DNA from: Sinobaca qinghaiensis | Lineage (GTDB): Bacteria > Bacillota > Bacilli > Bacillales > Marinococcaceae | Assembly (NCBI RefSeq): GCF_003610495.1 | Contig: NZ_RAPK01000006.1 | Location: 181,241 to 245,240 of the forward strand | Length of the DNA stretch: 64,000 nt | Direction: 5' to 3' | The notes under the pieces: generated by a model | Database searches by the model: none | The model's input: only the letters and a program-made list of their open reading frames with translations | Told to the model about the DNA's origin: nothing | In this document: one piece after another, positions 19,931 to 29,261 of the stretch | How the letters are laid out: each line of letters starts with the position of its first letter | Numbering within the stretch: the stretch's first letter is position 1 | Program-made: the position numbers and the translations under genes

Positions 19931-20572
19931 ATGAAATTTTTTATCGATACAGCAAATTTAGACCAAATAAAAGAAGCCAATGATCTTGGTATACTAGCAG
20001 GGGTTACAACAAATCCATCGCTTGTTGCAAAAGAAGGCGTTGATTTTCACAGCAGGCTCAAAGAAATCACAAGCCTGGTAGATGGGTCAGTGAGCGCAGA
20101 AGTAGTAGCTCTTGATGCTGAAGGCATGATTGAAGAAGGTTTGGAGCTTTCTAAAATCGCACCTAACATTACGGTAAAAGTACCAATGACGCTGGAAGGT
20201 TTGAAAGCGGTTAAAGCTTTCTCCGATAAAGGCATTAAAACAAACGTTACGCTTGTTTTCTCAGGCGTGCAGGCTCTATTGGCAGCCAGAGCCGGAGCGA
20301 CATATGTATCACCGTTCCTCGGACGACTGGACGATATTGGGCAGGACGGCCTTCACCTGATTGATGAGATTTCCGATATCTTTACCGTTCACGGCATTCC
20401 AACAGAAATTATTGCGGCTTCCATCAGACATCCGATCCACGTGTCAGAAGCTGCAAGAAGAGGAGCGCACATTGCTACGCTTCCATCAAAAGTAATCGGA
20501 CAGCTTGTTAAGCATCCTCTTACAGATAAAGGAATCGAACAGTTCCTTGCAGATTGGAACAACCGAAGCTAA
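19931..20572 (+). CDS. tal: Transaldolase (fructose-6-phosphate aldolase-like)
   Basis: The 213-residue short transaldolase (TalC/FSA subfamily, B. subtilis YwjH) moves a dihydroxyacetone unit in the non-oxidative pentose phosphate pathway. The Schiff-base Lys is in NITVKVPMT near residue 83. The start motif [16 protein letters not shown] and the [11 protein letters not shown] segment are typical. TGGAGGAG precedes ATG 19931. In B. subtilis murAB lies between this gene and glpX; here glpX follows directly. Confidence 0.93.
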   Translation: MKFFIDTANLDQIKEANDLGILAGVTTNPSLVAKEGVDFHSRLKEITSLVDGSVSAEVVALDAEGMIEEGLELSKIAPNITVKVPMTLEGLKAVKAFSDKGIKTNVTLVFSGVQALLAARAGATYVSPFLGRLDDIGQDGLHLIDEISDIFTVHGIPTEIIAASIRHPIHVSEAARRGAHIATLPSKVIGQLVKHPLTDKGIEQFLADWNNRS

Positions 20573-20582
20573 TAAAGCTTAT

Positions 20583-20631
20583 AACAGAGCTGCCCATGCG
20601 ATCAGAGCAGGGCAGCTTCTGTTTTCTTTTT
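20583..20631 (+). terminator. Terminator after tal
   Basis: AACAGAGCTGCCC (20583-20595) pairs with GGGCAGCTTCTGTT (from 20610) with one bulged T, then TTCTTTTT. Confidence 0.85.
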
Positions 20632-20680
20632 ATATAGGTGCCCGCATATACATCCAATCCACTTATAGGAGGACACTATC

Positions 20681-21646
20681 ATGGAAAGAAGTCTATCAAT
20701 GGAACTGGTACGAGTGACCGAAGCTGCTGCATTATCTTCAGCCCGCTGGATGGGCAGAGGCAAAAAAGAAGAAGCAGATGAGGCAGCCACAAGCGCGATG
20801 CGCGATGTGTTCGATACGATTCCAATGAAAGGCACCGTAGTGATCGGCGAAGGGGAAATGGACGAAGCGCCGATGCTCTATATCGGTGAGAAGCTCGGAA
20901 CTGGATTCGGCCCCCGTGTTGATGTTGCGGTGGATCCGCTGGAAGGGACGAACATCGTAGCAAGTGGTGTATGGAACGCAATTGCTGTTCTGGCCATTGC
21001 CGATCATGAAAAACTTCTCCATGCTCCGGATATGTATATGGAAAAATTAGCTGTAGGCCCTGAGTCGGTAGGAATGGTTGATATTAAAGCTCCGGTTATC
21101 GATAATTTGAAAGCGGTAGCAAAAGCAAAAGGCAAAGATGTGGAAGACGTGGTGGTTACCATGCTTGACCGTGACCGCCATTCCCGTCTGATCCAGGAAG
21201 TCCGTGATACAGGAGCGCGCATCAAGCTCATTCCGGATGGAGATGTGGCAGCTGCTATTAATACAGCTTTTGATGAAACGGGTGTAGACATTCTGCTTGG
21301 TTCCGGTGGTGCTCCGGAGGGTGTTATCGCAGCGGTCGGCCTTAAGTGTCTGGGCGGGGAGCATCAGGGTATTCTGCTGCCGCAGGATAATACGGAGCTT
21401 GAACGCTGCAGAAAAATGGGCATTGAAGACGTAAATAAAGTATTTTATATGAATGACCTTGTAGCAGGCGATGATGCAATATTTGCAGCAACAGGCGTTA
21501 CGGACGGAGAGCTGTTGAAAGGCGTGCGTTACACAGGGCAGAAGGCGACGACCCAGTCATTGGTTATGCGTGCCAAATCAGGCACTGTCCGCTTTGTGGA
21601 CGGCAGCCACAATGTAAAGAAAAAACCGGATTTTGTGTTCCGCTAA
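20681..21646 (+). CDS. glpX: Class II fructose-1,6-bisphosphatase GlpX
   Basis: The 321-residue lithium-sensitive phosphatase hydrolyses fructose 1,6-bisphosphate in gluconeogenesis. The metal and phosphate motifs [10 protein letters not shown] (near residue 50) and DPLEGTN (near 87) are present, plus GSGGAPEG near 206. ATAGGAGGA precedes ATG 20681. Clustered with fbaA and tal, it would support growth on fatty acids and aldonates, whose catabolic genes lie elsewhere in this window. Confidence 0.95.
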   Translation: MERSLSMELVRVTEAAALSSARWMGRGKKEEADEAATSAMRDVFDTIPMKGTVVIGEGEMDEAPMLYIGEKLGTGFGPRVDVAVDPLEGTNIVASGVWNAIAVLAIADHEKLLHAPDMYMEKLAVGPESVGMVDIKAPVIDNLKAVAKAKGKDVEDVVVTMLDRDRHSRLIQEVRDTGARIKLIPDGDVAAAINTAFDETGVDILLGSGGAPEGVIAAVGLKCLGGEHQGILLPQDNTELERCRKMGIEDVNKVFYMNDLVAGDDAIFAATGVTDGELLKGVRYTGQKATTQSLVMRAKSGTVRFVDGSHNVKKKPDFVFR

Positions 21647-21658
21647 AATGAATACACG

Positions 21659-21689
21659 GAGCAGGAGGGTTTGGCATCCTGCTCTTTTT
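21659..21689 (+). terminator. Terminator after glpX
   Basis: GAGCAGGA (21659-21666) pairs with TCCTGCTC (21677-21684), then five Ts. Confidence 0.85.
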
Positions 21690-21742
21690 CTATCTTCTTG
21701 TTTACAGAGAAGAAGGTTCAAACGAAAAGTAACGATTTATGA

Positions 21743-21771
21743 TTGCATGCGGGGGGCATCCCCGTTACAAT
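21743..21771 (+). promoter_or_regulatory. rho promoter with a palindromic spacer
   Basis: TTGCAT (21743-21748), 17 bases, TACAAT (21766-21771). The spacer contains the inverted repeat CGGGG/CCCCG, which could be a protein site or a chance G/C run. Confidence 0.65.
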
Positions 21772-21777
21772 AAATAA

Positions 21778-21987
21778 GAATCCTTGAGCAAGCAAAGCGG
21801 AACGCAATCCGCTCCTTCCCAGACTCTCGTCAATGAACAGCCGCTGCCTCCACCTTCAGGGCAGATCTTTTATCTCCGGCTGCTTACACAATTTCTCAAG
21901 CAAAACAAACAGTAATAAACATAAAAAATACAATTATAGCTGTATGCCCTGAATGCAAGGCATATGGAAGAAAAGTGGTGACCGTAG
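21778..21987 (+). promoter_or_regulatory. Long pyrimidine-rich leader of rho
   Basis: About 210 untranslated bases separate the predicted start from rho. They include a small hairpin (GCGGA/TCCGC near 21800) and a nested one (CAGCCG-CTGCC with GGCAG...CGGCTG, 21838-21883) in a C-rich, G-poor context. In B. subtilis rho is reported to be autoregulated in its leader; such C-rich sequence suits a Rho-binding site. No open frame of note is present. Confidence 0.5.
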
Positions 21988-23277
21988 TTGAGTAGTATCA
22001 ATTTAGCAGGGTTGGAAAATATGACGCTCAAAGAGCTGTATCGTTTAGCGAAAGAATACAATGTTTCTTATTACAGCAAGCTGACTAAAAGAGAGCTTAT
22101 TTTTGCGATTTTAAAAGGACGTGCCGAAAAAGACGGCCTTATGTTTATGGAAGGAGTACTGGAAATTATTACGACGGAAGGGTATGGGTTTCTACGTCCG
22201 ATTAACTTCCTTCCGAGTTCAGAAGACATCTACATTTCTGCTTCGCAGATCCGCCGGTTTGAGCTTAGAAATGGAGACAAAGTATCCGGAAAGGTAAGGC
22301 CGCCTAAAGATTCCGAGAGATACCACGGCCTGCTTCAGGTCGAAGCCGTCAACGGCGAAAATCCGGAAAGTTCAAAAGAACGTCCTCATTTCCCTGCTCT
22401 GACAGCTCTTTATCCGGACCGGCGCATGAATATGGAAAACGCTCCCGGCCGAATCTCCTCGAGAATTATCGATTTGATTACTCCGGTAGGATTTGGCCAG
22501 AGAGGACTGATTGTAGCGCCTCCTAAAGCAGGAAAAACATCGCTGCTTAAAGAAATAGCCAACAGTATCACGGAAAATCATCCCGAAGCGGAACTGATTG
22601 TGCTGTTGATTGATGAACGCCCGGAGGAAGTAACCGATATTGAGCGTTCGGTTAAAGGCGACATTGCGAGCTCTACGTTTGATGAAGTGCCGGAAAATCA
22701 TATTAAAGTAACCGAGCTGGTGCTCGAACGCGCCATGAGACTGGTTGAACATAAAAAAGACGTTATTATCCTGATGGACAGCATTACGCGTCTGGCAAGA
22801 GCGTATAACCTTGTAATTCCGCCAAGCGGAAGAACGTTATCCGGCGGTATTGACCCGGCTGCCTTTCACCGTCCGAAACGCTTCTTTGGTGCAGCTAGAA
22901 ATATTGAAGAAGGCGGAAGCCTGACGATACTTGCCACGGCTCTGGTGGAAACGGGATCCCGCATGGATGATGTGATCTACGAAGAATTTAAGGGCACAGG
23001 AAACATGGAGCTTCACCTCGATCGTAAGCTGGCAGAGCGGAGAATTTTCCCGGCTATCGATATCCGCCGCTCGAGTACAAGAAAAGAAGAGCTGCTTACA
23101 TCCAAAGAACAGCTCGAAAACCTGTGGGCGATCCGTAAAACGATGAATGATTCGCCGGATTTTGTAGACCATTTCATCCGCAGAATGAAGCAGACAAAGA
23201 CGAACGACGAGTTTTTTGAAGAAATGGAAAAGGACAAAGCGAAGACAAAAGCTCGGCCTGCTCCTGCAAGAAGATAA
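21988..23277 (+). CDS. rho: Transcription termination factor Rho
   Basis: The 429-residue hexameric RNA helicase ends transcripts at C-rich sites. The N-terminal Rho_N and cold-shock RNA-binding domain is visible as GYGFLRP, with [13 protein letters not shown] following. The ATPase domain has Walker [10 protein letters not shown] near residue 175, Walker [17 protein letters not shown], and Q/R-loop regions. Homology begins at the TTG 21988, with a GGTGA ribosome site 6 bases upstream. No insertion is seen in the RNA-binding domain, so it is a standard Bacillus-type Rho. Confidence 0.96.
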   Translation: MSSINLAGLENMTLKELYRLAKEYNVSYYSKLTKRELIFAILKGRAEKDGLMFMEGVLEIITTEGYGFLRPINFLPSSEDIYISASQIRRFELRNGDKVSGKVRPPKDSERYHGLLQVEAVNGENPESSKERPHFPALTALYPDRRMNMENAPGRISSRIIDLITPVGFGQRGLIVAPPKAGKTSLLKEIANSITENHPEAELIVLLIDERPEEVTDIERSVKGDIASSTFDEVPENHIKVTELVLERAMRLVEHKKDVIILMDSITRLARAYNLVIPPSGRTLSGGIDPAAFHRPKRFFGAARNIEEGGSLTILATALVETGSRMDDVIYEEFKGTGNMELHLDRKLAERRIFPAIDIRRSSTRKEELLTSKEQLENLWAIRKTMNDSPDFVDHFIRRMKQTKTNDEFFEEMEKDKAKTKARPAPARR

Positions 23278-23296
23278 AAAGTATTTCAATTTTACA

Positions 23297-23325
23297 TTGA
23301 AAAAATGAGCTGGACTTGTTATAAT
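23297..23325 (+). promoter_or_regulatory. Promoter of rpmE
   Basis: TTGAAA (23297-23302), 17 bases, TATAAT (23320-23325): a strong sigma-A match in the rho-rpmE gap. Confidence 0.75.
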
Positions 23326-23386
23326 CTCGTTATGTGTGATTACAAATTCTGATTCGAATAGAATTAGGGCAAAGGGAGTGAAATTA

Positions 23387-23629
23387 ATGAAACAGGAAAT
23401 TCATCCAAATTACCAAAAGGTAGTATTCATGGATACGAGCACAGGATTTAAGTTCTTGAGCGGTTCTACAAAGGGTTCTTCTGAAACAGTAGAATGGGAA
23501 GATGGCAACACTTACCCACTATTGAAAGTAGAAATCAGTTCCGATTCTCATCCGTTCTACACTGGTAAGCAGAAGCTTGCTGATGCCGGCGGACGTATCG
23601 ATAAATTTAAAAAGAAATACAACATGTAA
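23387..23629 (+). CDS. rpmE2: Ribosomal protein L31, zinc-free type B
   Basis: The 80-residue L31 protein joins the large ribosomal subunit. It contains no cysteine, so it is the type B (C-minus) form; the CxxC-containing type A form is usual at the rho locus of B. subtilis. The motifs [21 protein letters not shown] and the C-terminal FKKKYNM are typical of type B. Start ATG 23387 has AGGGAGTG upstream. In B. subtilis the type B gene is Zur-controlled, but I see no Zur box here. The gene is followed by its own terminator. Confidence 0.9.
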   Translation: MKQEIHPNYQKVVFMDTSTGFKFLSGSTKGSSETVEWEDGNTYPLLKVEISSDSHPFYTGKQKLADAGGRIDKFKKKYNM

Positions 23630-23639
23630 GACGAATAGG

Positions 23640-23674
23640 AAACAGGCAAGGGAACGCCGCTTGCCTGTTTTTTT
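23640..23674 (+). terminator. Terminator after L31 gene
   Basis: AAACAGGCAAG (23640-23650) pairs perfectly with CTTGCCTGTTT (23660-23670), followed by a T-run. Confidence 0.9.
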
Positions 23675-23861
23675 ATTTGGCAGAAAAGACAGCTGCAAAG
23701 CCCGGCGTGCCCGGCGGCAGTGAAAATAAAGCCGCAGGCAGGGTGCGGATTTCCGTTTTTTTACGAAAGGGAACCTCCGAATATATGCAGAAATATAGTA
23801 TACTTTTACATAGAATAAACGCCAAGCTGCATGAAGCGGATGAAGCATAAGGAGTGGCAAA

Positions 23862-24482
23862 ATGCATATTATGAGAAAAGAAGGCTGGGTCGAACTGATC
23901 TGCGGAAGCATGTTCTCCGGAAAGTCAGAGGAATTGATCCGCCGGATTAGAAGGGCGTCTTATGGCAGCTTAAACGTTGTTGTATTTAAGCCGGCTTTAG
24001 ATAACCGGTTCAGCGAGGAAGAAGTAGTGTCGCATAACGGATCGAAGGTATGGTCTAAGTCTGTCGTTCATTCCCTCGATATTTTAAATGAAGTAGAAGA
24101 AGATGCGCATATGGTAGCGGTGGATGAAGTGCAGTTTTTCGATCCGCATATCGTAGCAGTGACAGAAGAGCTGGCCAATAAAGGAATTCAAGTAGTGGTG
24201 GCCGGTCTGGACCAGGATTTCCGGGGCGAGCCTTTTGGAGCCATCCAGGAACTAATGGCGCTCGCAGAAGACGTGACTAAACTGCAGGCCGTCTGTCCCA
24301 GATGCAGCTCTCCGGCTTCGAGAACGCAGCGCCTGATTGATGGAAAACCGGCGCACTATGAAGATGCAATTATATTAGTAGGAGCGGATGAATCATATGA
24401 GCCGCGCTGCCGTCACTGCCACGATGTTCCCGGCAGGCCGGACCGGCTTAAAGCTATTATGGAAGCATCTGCCGCCGAGTAG
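23862..24482 (+). CDS. tdk: Thymidine kinase
   Basis: The 206-residue TK1-type kinase phosphorylates thymidine in nucleotide salvage. The P-loop [11 protein letters not shown] is at about residues 15-25, the Walker B DEVQFF near 88, and the [11 protein letters not shown] lasso region near 113. The zinc site is four cysteines, CPRC and CRHC, with the second pair followed by HD. AAGGAGTGG precedes ATG 23862. Its position after rho-rpmE and before prfA matches B. subtilis. Confidence 0.95.
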   Translation: MHIMRKEGWVELICGSMFSGKSEELIRRIRRASYGSLNVVVFKPALDNRFSEEEVVSHNGSKVWSKSVVHSLDILNEVEEDAHMVAVDEVQFFDPHIVAVTEELANKGIQVVVAGLDQDFRGEPFGAIQELMALAEDVTKLQAVCPRCSSPASRTQRLIDGKPAHYEDAIILVGADESYEPRCRHCHDVPGRPDRLKAIMEASAAE

Positions 24483-24495
24483 AAATTATATAATG

Positions 24496-24528
24496 AAAAA
24501 AGCCTCTTTCCTTGGAAAGGGGCTTTTT
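24496..24528. terminator. Terminator between tdk and the reductase gene
   Basis: AAAAAGCCTCTTTCC pairs with GGAAAGGGGCTTTTT, including G-U pairs. The symmetric A/T flanks allow use from both strands. Confidence 0.8.
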
Positions 24529-24558
24529 CGTAACAAAATAGAAGCCGGGAGTTAAAAC

Positions 24559-25890
24559 TTAGGATTTTGCCCGGCGTGCTGTCTGCTGGATAGGATCCCA
24601 GACTCCGTTATAGGGAGGGGCATAGGAGAGGTCGAGATCTTCCAGCTCATCAATAGTGGCGCCGTAGTACATAGCGGTTGCGAGGACGTCAATCCGCTTA
24701 TCGGCGCCTGCTTCACCGATAACCTGTGCCCCGATAAGCTTTCTGGATTCTTTTTGATGTAAAAGTTTAATGGTCAGCTCTTTATGACCCGGGAAATATC
24801 CTGCGATGTGGGAGGATTTACTGACCGTTGACACACACGGTATATTTTCCTCCCGTGCTTCTGCCTCAGACAGACCTGTCCGGGCCAGTGTTAAATCAAA
24901 GAACTGCAGGATGGATGTGCCGTTGATTCCTTTGAATTCTTTTGAAGTGCCTCCCATATTAAGTCCGGCGAGGCGTCCCTGTTTATTGGCATGTGTTCCG
25001 AGGGGAATATAGTCATTTTTTTCTTTCATACGGTGGAATTGAACGGCGCAGTCTCCTGCTGCATAAATGCTGTCTATGTTCGTTTCCATTTTTTTATTAA
25101 CGATCACGGCGCCGTTATCAAATAGTTCAACACCGGAACCCTGCAGAAAATCAGTATTCGGCGACAGGCCGGTTGCGATGATAACCAGGTCCGCCGGATA
25201 GGTACCGCTTTCCGTAGAAATAGAGGAGACGCGGCTTTCTCCATTAATGGAAGTAACGTTTTCCTCCAGGTGGAGCGTCACTCCATGCTTTGTTGCTTCA
25301 TCTATGATCATGTCGCCCATATCCGGATCAAACATGGATGCCAGGTGGCTTCCCCGTTGAATCATACGGACATTCTGACCGTTCCTGATCAGGTTTTCCG
25401 CCATTTCCAATCCAATATATCCGCCGCCGACAATAACCGTTTCCTGCACCGAAGGCAGCTCTTTAACAATTTTTTCGATGTCTGGAATTGTTTTGACGGT
25501 ATGGACTCCTTCTTTGTCCGTACCGGACCATTCCGGAACAGTCGGACTTCCGCCGGAAGCAACAAGAAGCTTATCGTAGGAAACGGTAAATGGATCTCCG
25601 CTGGACAAATCCGTCCCGGAAACGGTCTTCTGTTTGGCATCCACCTTTGTAACGTGATGCAGCGTGCGGGCGTCAATTCCGTATTTACTGCGGAATGTCT
25701 CCACTTTTCTTGCAATCAGGTCCTCCGTTTTTGAGACCACTCCCCCGGCTATGTATGGAAGGCCGCACTGGGCATACGAATAAATGGTTCCCCGTTCGAG
25801 GGTCGTAATGTCGGCCTGTTTTGTATTCCGGACGAGCTGCATTGCTGCGCTCATTCCCGCCGCATCGCCGCCAATAATGACATATTTCAT
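24559..25890 (-). CDS. cdr: CoA-disulfide reductase family FAD oxidoreductase
   Basis: This 443-residue flavoprotein reduces CoA disulfide or a related substrate with NAD(P)H. The N-terminal FAD motif GGDAAGMSAA starts at residue 7. The single redox Cys is Cys42 in YAQCGLPYIAGG, the pattern of CoA-disulfide reductase and NADH oxidase/peroxidase. A second dinucleotide motif GGGYIGLEMAEN is near residue 159, and the C-terminal dimer domain starts around residue 325. The gene is inserted on the opposite strand between tdk and prfA, where B. subtilis has none. CAGGAGATG precedes its start. CoA as a major thiol in low-GC Gram-positives makes the role plausible. Confidence 0.8.
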   Translation of the reverse strand: MKYVIIGGDAAGMSAAMQLVRNTKQADITTLERGTIYSYAQCGLPYIAGGVVSKTEDLIARKVETFRSKYGIDARTLHHVTKVDAKQKTVSGTDLSSGDPFTVSYDKLLVASGGSPTVPEWSGTDKEGVHTVKTIPDIEKIVKELPSVQETVIVGGGYIGLEMAENLIRNGQNVRMIQRGSHLASMFDPDMGDMIIDEATKHGVTLHLEENVTSINGESRVSSISTESGTYPADLVIIATGLSPNTDFLQGSGVELFDNGAVIVNKKMETNIDSIYAAGDCAVQFHRMKEKNDYIPLGTHANKQGRLAGLNMGGTSKEFKGINGTSILQFFDLTLARTGLSEAEAREENIPCVSTVSKSSHIAGYFPGHKELTIKLLHQKESRKLIGAQVIGEAGADKRIDVLATAMYYGATIDELEDLDLSYAPPYNGVWDPIQQTARRAKS

Positions 25891-26006
25891 ATCTGCATCT
25901 CCTGCTTTCTTTGTCAGTAATTAATTAGTTGTCAGGTTCTTTTCCCTTTCTTAAGATGAAAAAAACGAGAAAGAGGCCCGGCTGAAATATTGGAATGAAG
26001 GATGCT

Positions 26007-26035
26007 TTGACTGCCGATATGGCGTATACTATAAT
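26007..26035 (+). promoter_or_regulatory. prfA promoter
   Basis: TTGACT (26007-26012), 17 bases, TATAAT (26030-26035), ending 36 bases before the start codon. Confidence 0.8.
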
Positions 26036-26071
26036 TATAAAGCTATGCAATAGTATAAAGAGGTGAAGTTT

Positions 26072-27145
26072 GTGATAGATCGATTACAAACGGTAGAGGA
26101 CAGATATAATCATTTAAATGAGTTACTCAGTGATCCGGACGTTATAAGTGATACAAAGAAACTAAGAGAATATTCAAAAGAGCAGGCTGATCTTTCCAAA
26201 ACGGTAGAAGTATATAGAGAATACAAAACAGTGACGGAAGAGCTTAAAGAAGCCAAGTCCATGCAGCAGGAAGCAATGGACAAAGAAATGGAAGACATGG
26301 TGAAGATGGAAATAGAAGAGCTGATAGAAAGACAAACGGCTCTTGAAGAAAAACTTCACGTCATGCTTCTGCCAAAGGATCCTAATGACGATAAAAACGT
26401 CATCGTAGAAATCCGCGGAGCGGCCGGCGGCGACGAAGCTGCCTTATTTGCCGGTGATTTATTTAAAATGTATTCACGTTACGCTGAAAAAATGAATTGG
26501 AAAACAGAAATAATTGAATCAAGCACCAGCGATGTAGGCGGCTATAAAGAAATTATTTTCATCGTAAACGGAAGCGGTGCTTATTCCAGGCTGAAATATG
26601 AAAATGGGGCCCACCGGGTGCAGAGGGTGCCAAGCACCGAATCCGGCGGACGCATTCATACGTCTACGGCTACGGTAGCTATCCTTGCAGAAGCAGAAGA
26701 AGTAGAGGTGGACATCCACGATAAGGATATCCGTGTGGACACCTTTACATCGAGCGGACCCGGCGGACAGAGCGTTAACACGACGATGTCGGCCGTCCGT
26801 CTGACGCACGAACCTACCGGCGTAGTGGTTTCCTGTCAGGATGAAAAATCCCAGATTAAAAACAAAGAAAAAGCAATGAAAGTTCTGCGGGCGCGTATTT
26901 ATGATAAATTCCAGCGTGAAGCGCAGGCGGAATACGATGAAACAAGAAAATCTGCCGTAGGTACAGGAGATCGTTCCGAGCGGATCAGAACGTATAATTT
27001 TCCGCAGAGCAGAGTCACTGATCACCGTATCGGTTTAACGCTTCAAAAGCTGGACCAGATTCTGGCCGGCGAACTCGATGAAATTATTGATCCGCTGGTA
27101 GTAGAAGAACAGGCGGAAATGATGGAAAGAGCCAGCGAAAGATAA
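26072..27145 (+). CDS. prfA: Peptide chain release factor 1
   Basis: The 357-residue factor releases finished peptides at UAA and UAG. The GGQ motif ([12 protein letters not shown] near residue 228) enters the peptidyl transferase centre, and the PxT-type stop-codon reader is in the segment following [13 protein letters not shown]. The N-terminal third is coiled-coil. I chose GTG 26072 ([12 protein letters not shown]) because AGAGGTG ends 6 bases before it and it aligns with B. subtilis MLDRLKSIEERY. Its stop codon overlaps the prmC start. Confidence 0.95.
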   Translation: MIDRLQTVEDRYNHLNELLSDPDVISDTKKLREYSKEQADLSKTVEVYREYKTVTEELKEAKSMQQEAMDKEMEDMVKMEIEELIERQTALEEKLHVMLLPKDPNDDKNVIVEIRGAAGGDEAALFAGDLFKMYSRYAEKMNWKTEIIESSTSDVGGYKEIIFIVNGSGAYSRLKYENGAHRVQRVPSTESGGRIHTSTATVAILAEAEEVEVDIHDKDIRVDTFTSSGPGGQSVNTTMSAVRLTHEPTGVVVSCQDEKSQIKNKEKAMKVLRARIYDKFQREAQAEYDETRKSAVGTGDRSERIRTYNFPQSRVTDHRIGLTLQKLDQILAGELDEIIDPLVVEEQAEMMERASER

Positions 27146-28002
27146 TGAACATACCCTACGTATATGAGGCCCTTAACTGGGCTTCTTCTTTTTTAGGTGA
27201 ACATGGCCGTGAGCCGCAGGCAGCTGTATGGCTTCTCTCATCGAGGATGAATGAAGATCAGACTTCTCTTCATCTTGACCGGGCCGAAAAGCTTACAGAC
27301 GATGTGTGGAAGGTGTTTCAGACGGATGTAGCCACTCATGCGTCAGGCGTTCCGGTACAGCACATTACAGGAGAAGGTGCCTTTTACGGCAGAATGTTTT
27401 CTGTTAATGAACATGTGCTGATTCCAAGGCCGGAAACGGAAGAACTGGCCCATGAAGTGATTCAATGGCTGGGCAGTCAGAAACCGGGAATGACCCGGCG
27501 CGTGGTGGATATTGGAACAGGAAGCGGAGCTCTGGCCGTAACGATAGCGCTGGAAGCAGACGGCATAGAAATGACGGCAACAGATTTAATGGACGAGGCC
27601 TTGCAGAAAGCCAAGCAGAATGCCCGCATGCTGGGTGCAGGCGTGGAGTTTATTAAAGGAGATCTGGCCCGCCCGCTCGAAGGCCGCCTGTTTGATGTTA
27701 TTGTGTCCAACCCTCCTTACATTCCGCTGGATCAGTGGGAGCAGCTCGACGACATCGTAAAAGACTATGAGCCGAGAACGGCTCTTGTCGGAGAAGATGA
27801 TGACGGACTTTTCTGCTACAGACAGCTGGCGGAAGATATTCCGGCGCTTCTCAATCGTCCTGGTCTTGCTGCTTTTGAGATTGGAATGGATCAGGGAGAG
27901 GGAGCACTGGCTATTTTTAAGCAGGCTTTCCCGGACGAGCACGTATGGCTGAAGCAGGATATTAATAAAAGAGATCGAATGATTTTTGTAGAAAAAAAGT
28001 AA
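27145..28002 (+). CDS. prmC: Release factor glutamine methyltransferase PrmC
   Basis: The 285-residue SAM-dependent methyltransferase modifies the GGQ glutamine of release factors. The SAM-binding motif VVDIGTGSGALA is near residue 116, and the catalytic NPPY (VSNPPYIPL) near 187. The N-terminal helical domain binds the release factor. Coupling with prfA is direct: TAATG joins stop and start by one shared base. In B. subtilis ywkF, spoIIR and further genes follow; here only 126 bases separate it from ywlC. Confidence 0.94.
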   Translation: MNIPYVYEALNWASSFLGEHGREPQAAVWLLSSRMNEDQTSLHLDRAEKLTDDVWKVFQTDVATHASGVPVQHITGEGAFYGRMFSVNEHVLIPRPETEELAHEVIQWLGSQKPGMTRRVVDIGTGSGALAVTIALEADGIEMTATDLMDEALQKAKQNARMLGAGVEFIKGDLARPLEGRLFDVIVSNPPYIPLDQWEQLDDIVKDYEPRTALVGEDDDGLFCYRQLAEDIPALLNRPGLAAFEIGMDQGEGALAIFKQAFPDEHVWLKQDINKRDRMIFVEKK

Positions 28003-28017
28003 AAGTTATATACAAGC

Positions 28018-28058
28018 AGTTATCCACTTATTAAGATATTACTGTGGATAACTTTTTT
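28018..28058 (+). terminator. prmC terminator built from two DnaA boxes
   Basis: AGTTATCCAC (28018-28027) and GTGGATAACT (28044-28053) form a perfect 10-bp stem followed by Ts (28053-28058). Each arm is also a DnaA-type 9-mer: TTATCCACT and, reversed, a perfect TTATCCACA. Confidence 0.7.
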
Positions 28059-28166
28059 ATTTTTGTTATCTGTTAATAAAAACCTTAAAAATCAGTGATT
28101 TTCTATAAGTGGAAATGAGGGTAAAAAATTGAGTTATACACATACAAAGATCTGGACTGTGGATAA
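28020..28166. promoter_or_regulatory. Cluster of three DnaA-box-like 9-mers
   Basis: TTATCCACT lies at 28020-28028 (8 of 9). TGTGGATAA, the exact complement of TTATCCACA, lies at 28043-28051 and again at 28158-28166 inside the first codons of ywlC. Three such sites within 150 bases suggest a DnaA-binding region. This is inference from sequence only. Confidence 0.5.
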
Positions 28167-29175
28167 AAATAAAAAAACACTTCCGTCCGACCCATCCATT
28201 GTAGAAGCTGCCGACTATATCAAACGAGGAGAGGTAGTGGCTTTTCCTACGGAGACAGTGTATGGACTAGGTGCAGATGCTTCCAGCAGAGAAGCAGTGA
28301 ATAAAATATTTGCTGCCAAAGGAAGGCCTGGGGATAACCCGCTTATCGTTCATATTGCAGATTATCCACATCTGGATAACTTAAACGTTCAGGTGGACGA
28401 TGTCGAACGCAGATTGATGGAAGCATTTTGGCCGGGTCCACTGACTATCGTCCTGCACGGCATTTTTCCGGTATCGGCCAACGTCACGGCAGGGCTGGAC
28501 ACGCTGGCTGTCCGCATGCCGGACCATCCCGTGGCGCTTGCATTAATCAAAGCATCGGGAAAAGCACTTGCCGCGCCGAGCGCTAATTTATCCGGCAGGC
28601 CGAGTCCGACGAAAGCGTCCCATGTAACATTTGATCTTGACCGTAGAATTGCCGGAGTGGTCGATGGAGGAGAAACCGGATATGGGCTGGAGTCAACGGT
28701 TGTAGAATGGAAAGATGGCGTATGCTGGATTCTGCGGCCGGGGGGCGTTACGAAAGAGCAGATAGAAAAGCTGCTGCCGGACACCCCGGTAAGAAATGAA
28801 GCGGGAAGCAGTCAGGAGGCACCTAAATCACCTGGAACAAAATACCGTCATTATGCGCCGGACACGCCTCTTTTTTTAATAGAAGAATCCCGAATAATGA
28901 ATGAAGTGCGCCGTGCCCGCAAACAGGGGAAAAAAACCGGGGTTTTGTCAAGCAGCGAAAGCTATAAAGATCTGGCAGAAGAAGCTGATTTCTGTCTTGA
29001 TATGGGATCCGTCCACACCCCGGAGGTATTTTCCTCCAGGCTGTACAGTGCGCTGAGGGAAGCTGACGAGCACCGGCTTGATGTTCTTTTCTGTCCTGTA
29101 TTTGAAGAAACAGAAATGGGTGCCGCGCTGATGAACAGACTTAAAAAAGCAGCGGAGGAGCCGGCTGCTGAATGA
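28129..29175 (+). CDS. ywlC: L-threonylcarbamoyladenylate synthase (Sua5/YwlC)
   Basis: The 348-residue enzyme makes threonylcarbamoyl-AMP for the t6A37 modification of ANN-decoding tRNAs. The N-terminal YrdC domain shows FPTETVYGLGADA near residue 40, KGRPGDNPL and SANLSGRPSP. A linker and a C-terminal Sua5 domain (PGTKYRHYAPD onward) mark the long form. The start is TTG 28129, with TGAGGG 8 bases upstream. The first codons contain a DnaA-box-like 9-mer. Confidence 0.92.
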   Translation: MSYTHTKIWTVDKNKKTLPSDPSIVEAADYIKRGEVVAFPTETVYGLGADASSREAVNKIFAAKGRPGDNPLIVHIADYPHLDNLNVQVDDVERRLMEAFWPGPLTIVLHGIFPVSANVTAGLDTLAVRMPDHPVALALIKASGKALAAPSANLSGRPSPTKASHVTFDLDRRIAGVVDGGETGYGLESTVVEWKDGVCWILRPGGVTKEQIEKLLPDTPVRNEAGSSQEAPKSPGTKYRHYAPDTPLFLIEESRIMNEVRRARKQGKKTGVLSSSESYKDLAEEADFCLDMGSVHTPEVFSSRLYSALREADEHRLDVLFCPVFEETEMGAALMNRLKKAAEEPAAE

Positions 29176-29261
29176 AGCCGTGAAGGTACGGGGCAAAAAG
29201 AATCTGTGATAAAATAGAAGCAAGCTTTAGTGAAAGATCAGCAGAAAGGAATGGCTGCGTA

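Noticed and set aside
23326-23354. Possible Zur box near the L31 gene
   Set aside because: TCGTTAT and ATTACAA half-sites are present, but the spacing is five bases instead of one and the arms are imperfect.
26013-26020. GCCGATAT, a sigma-D -10 sequence, inside the prfA promoter
   Set aside because: No TAAA-like element lies 15 bases upstream, and a clear sigma-A promoter overlaps it, so it is probably chance.
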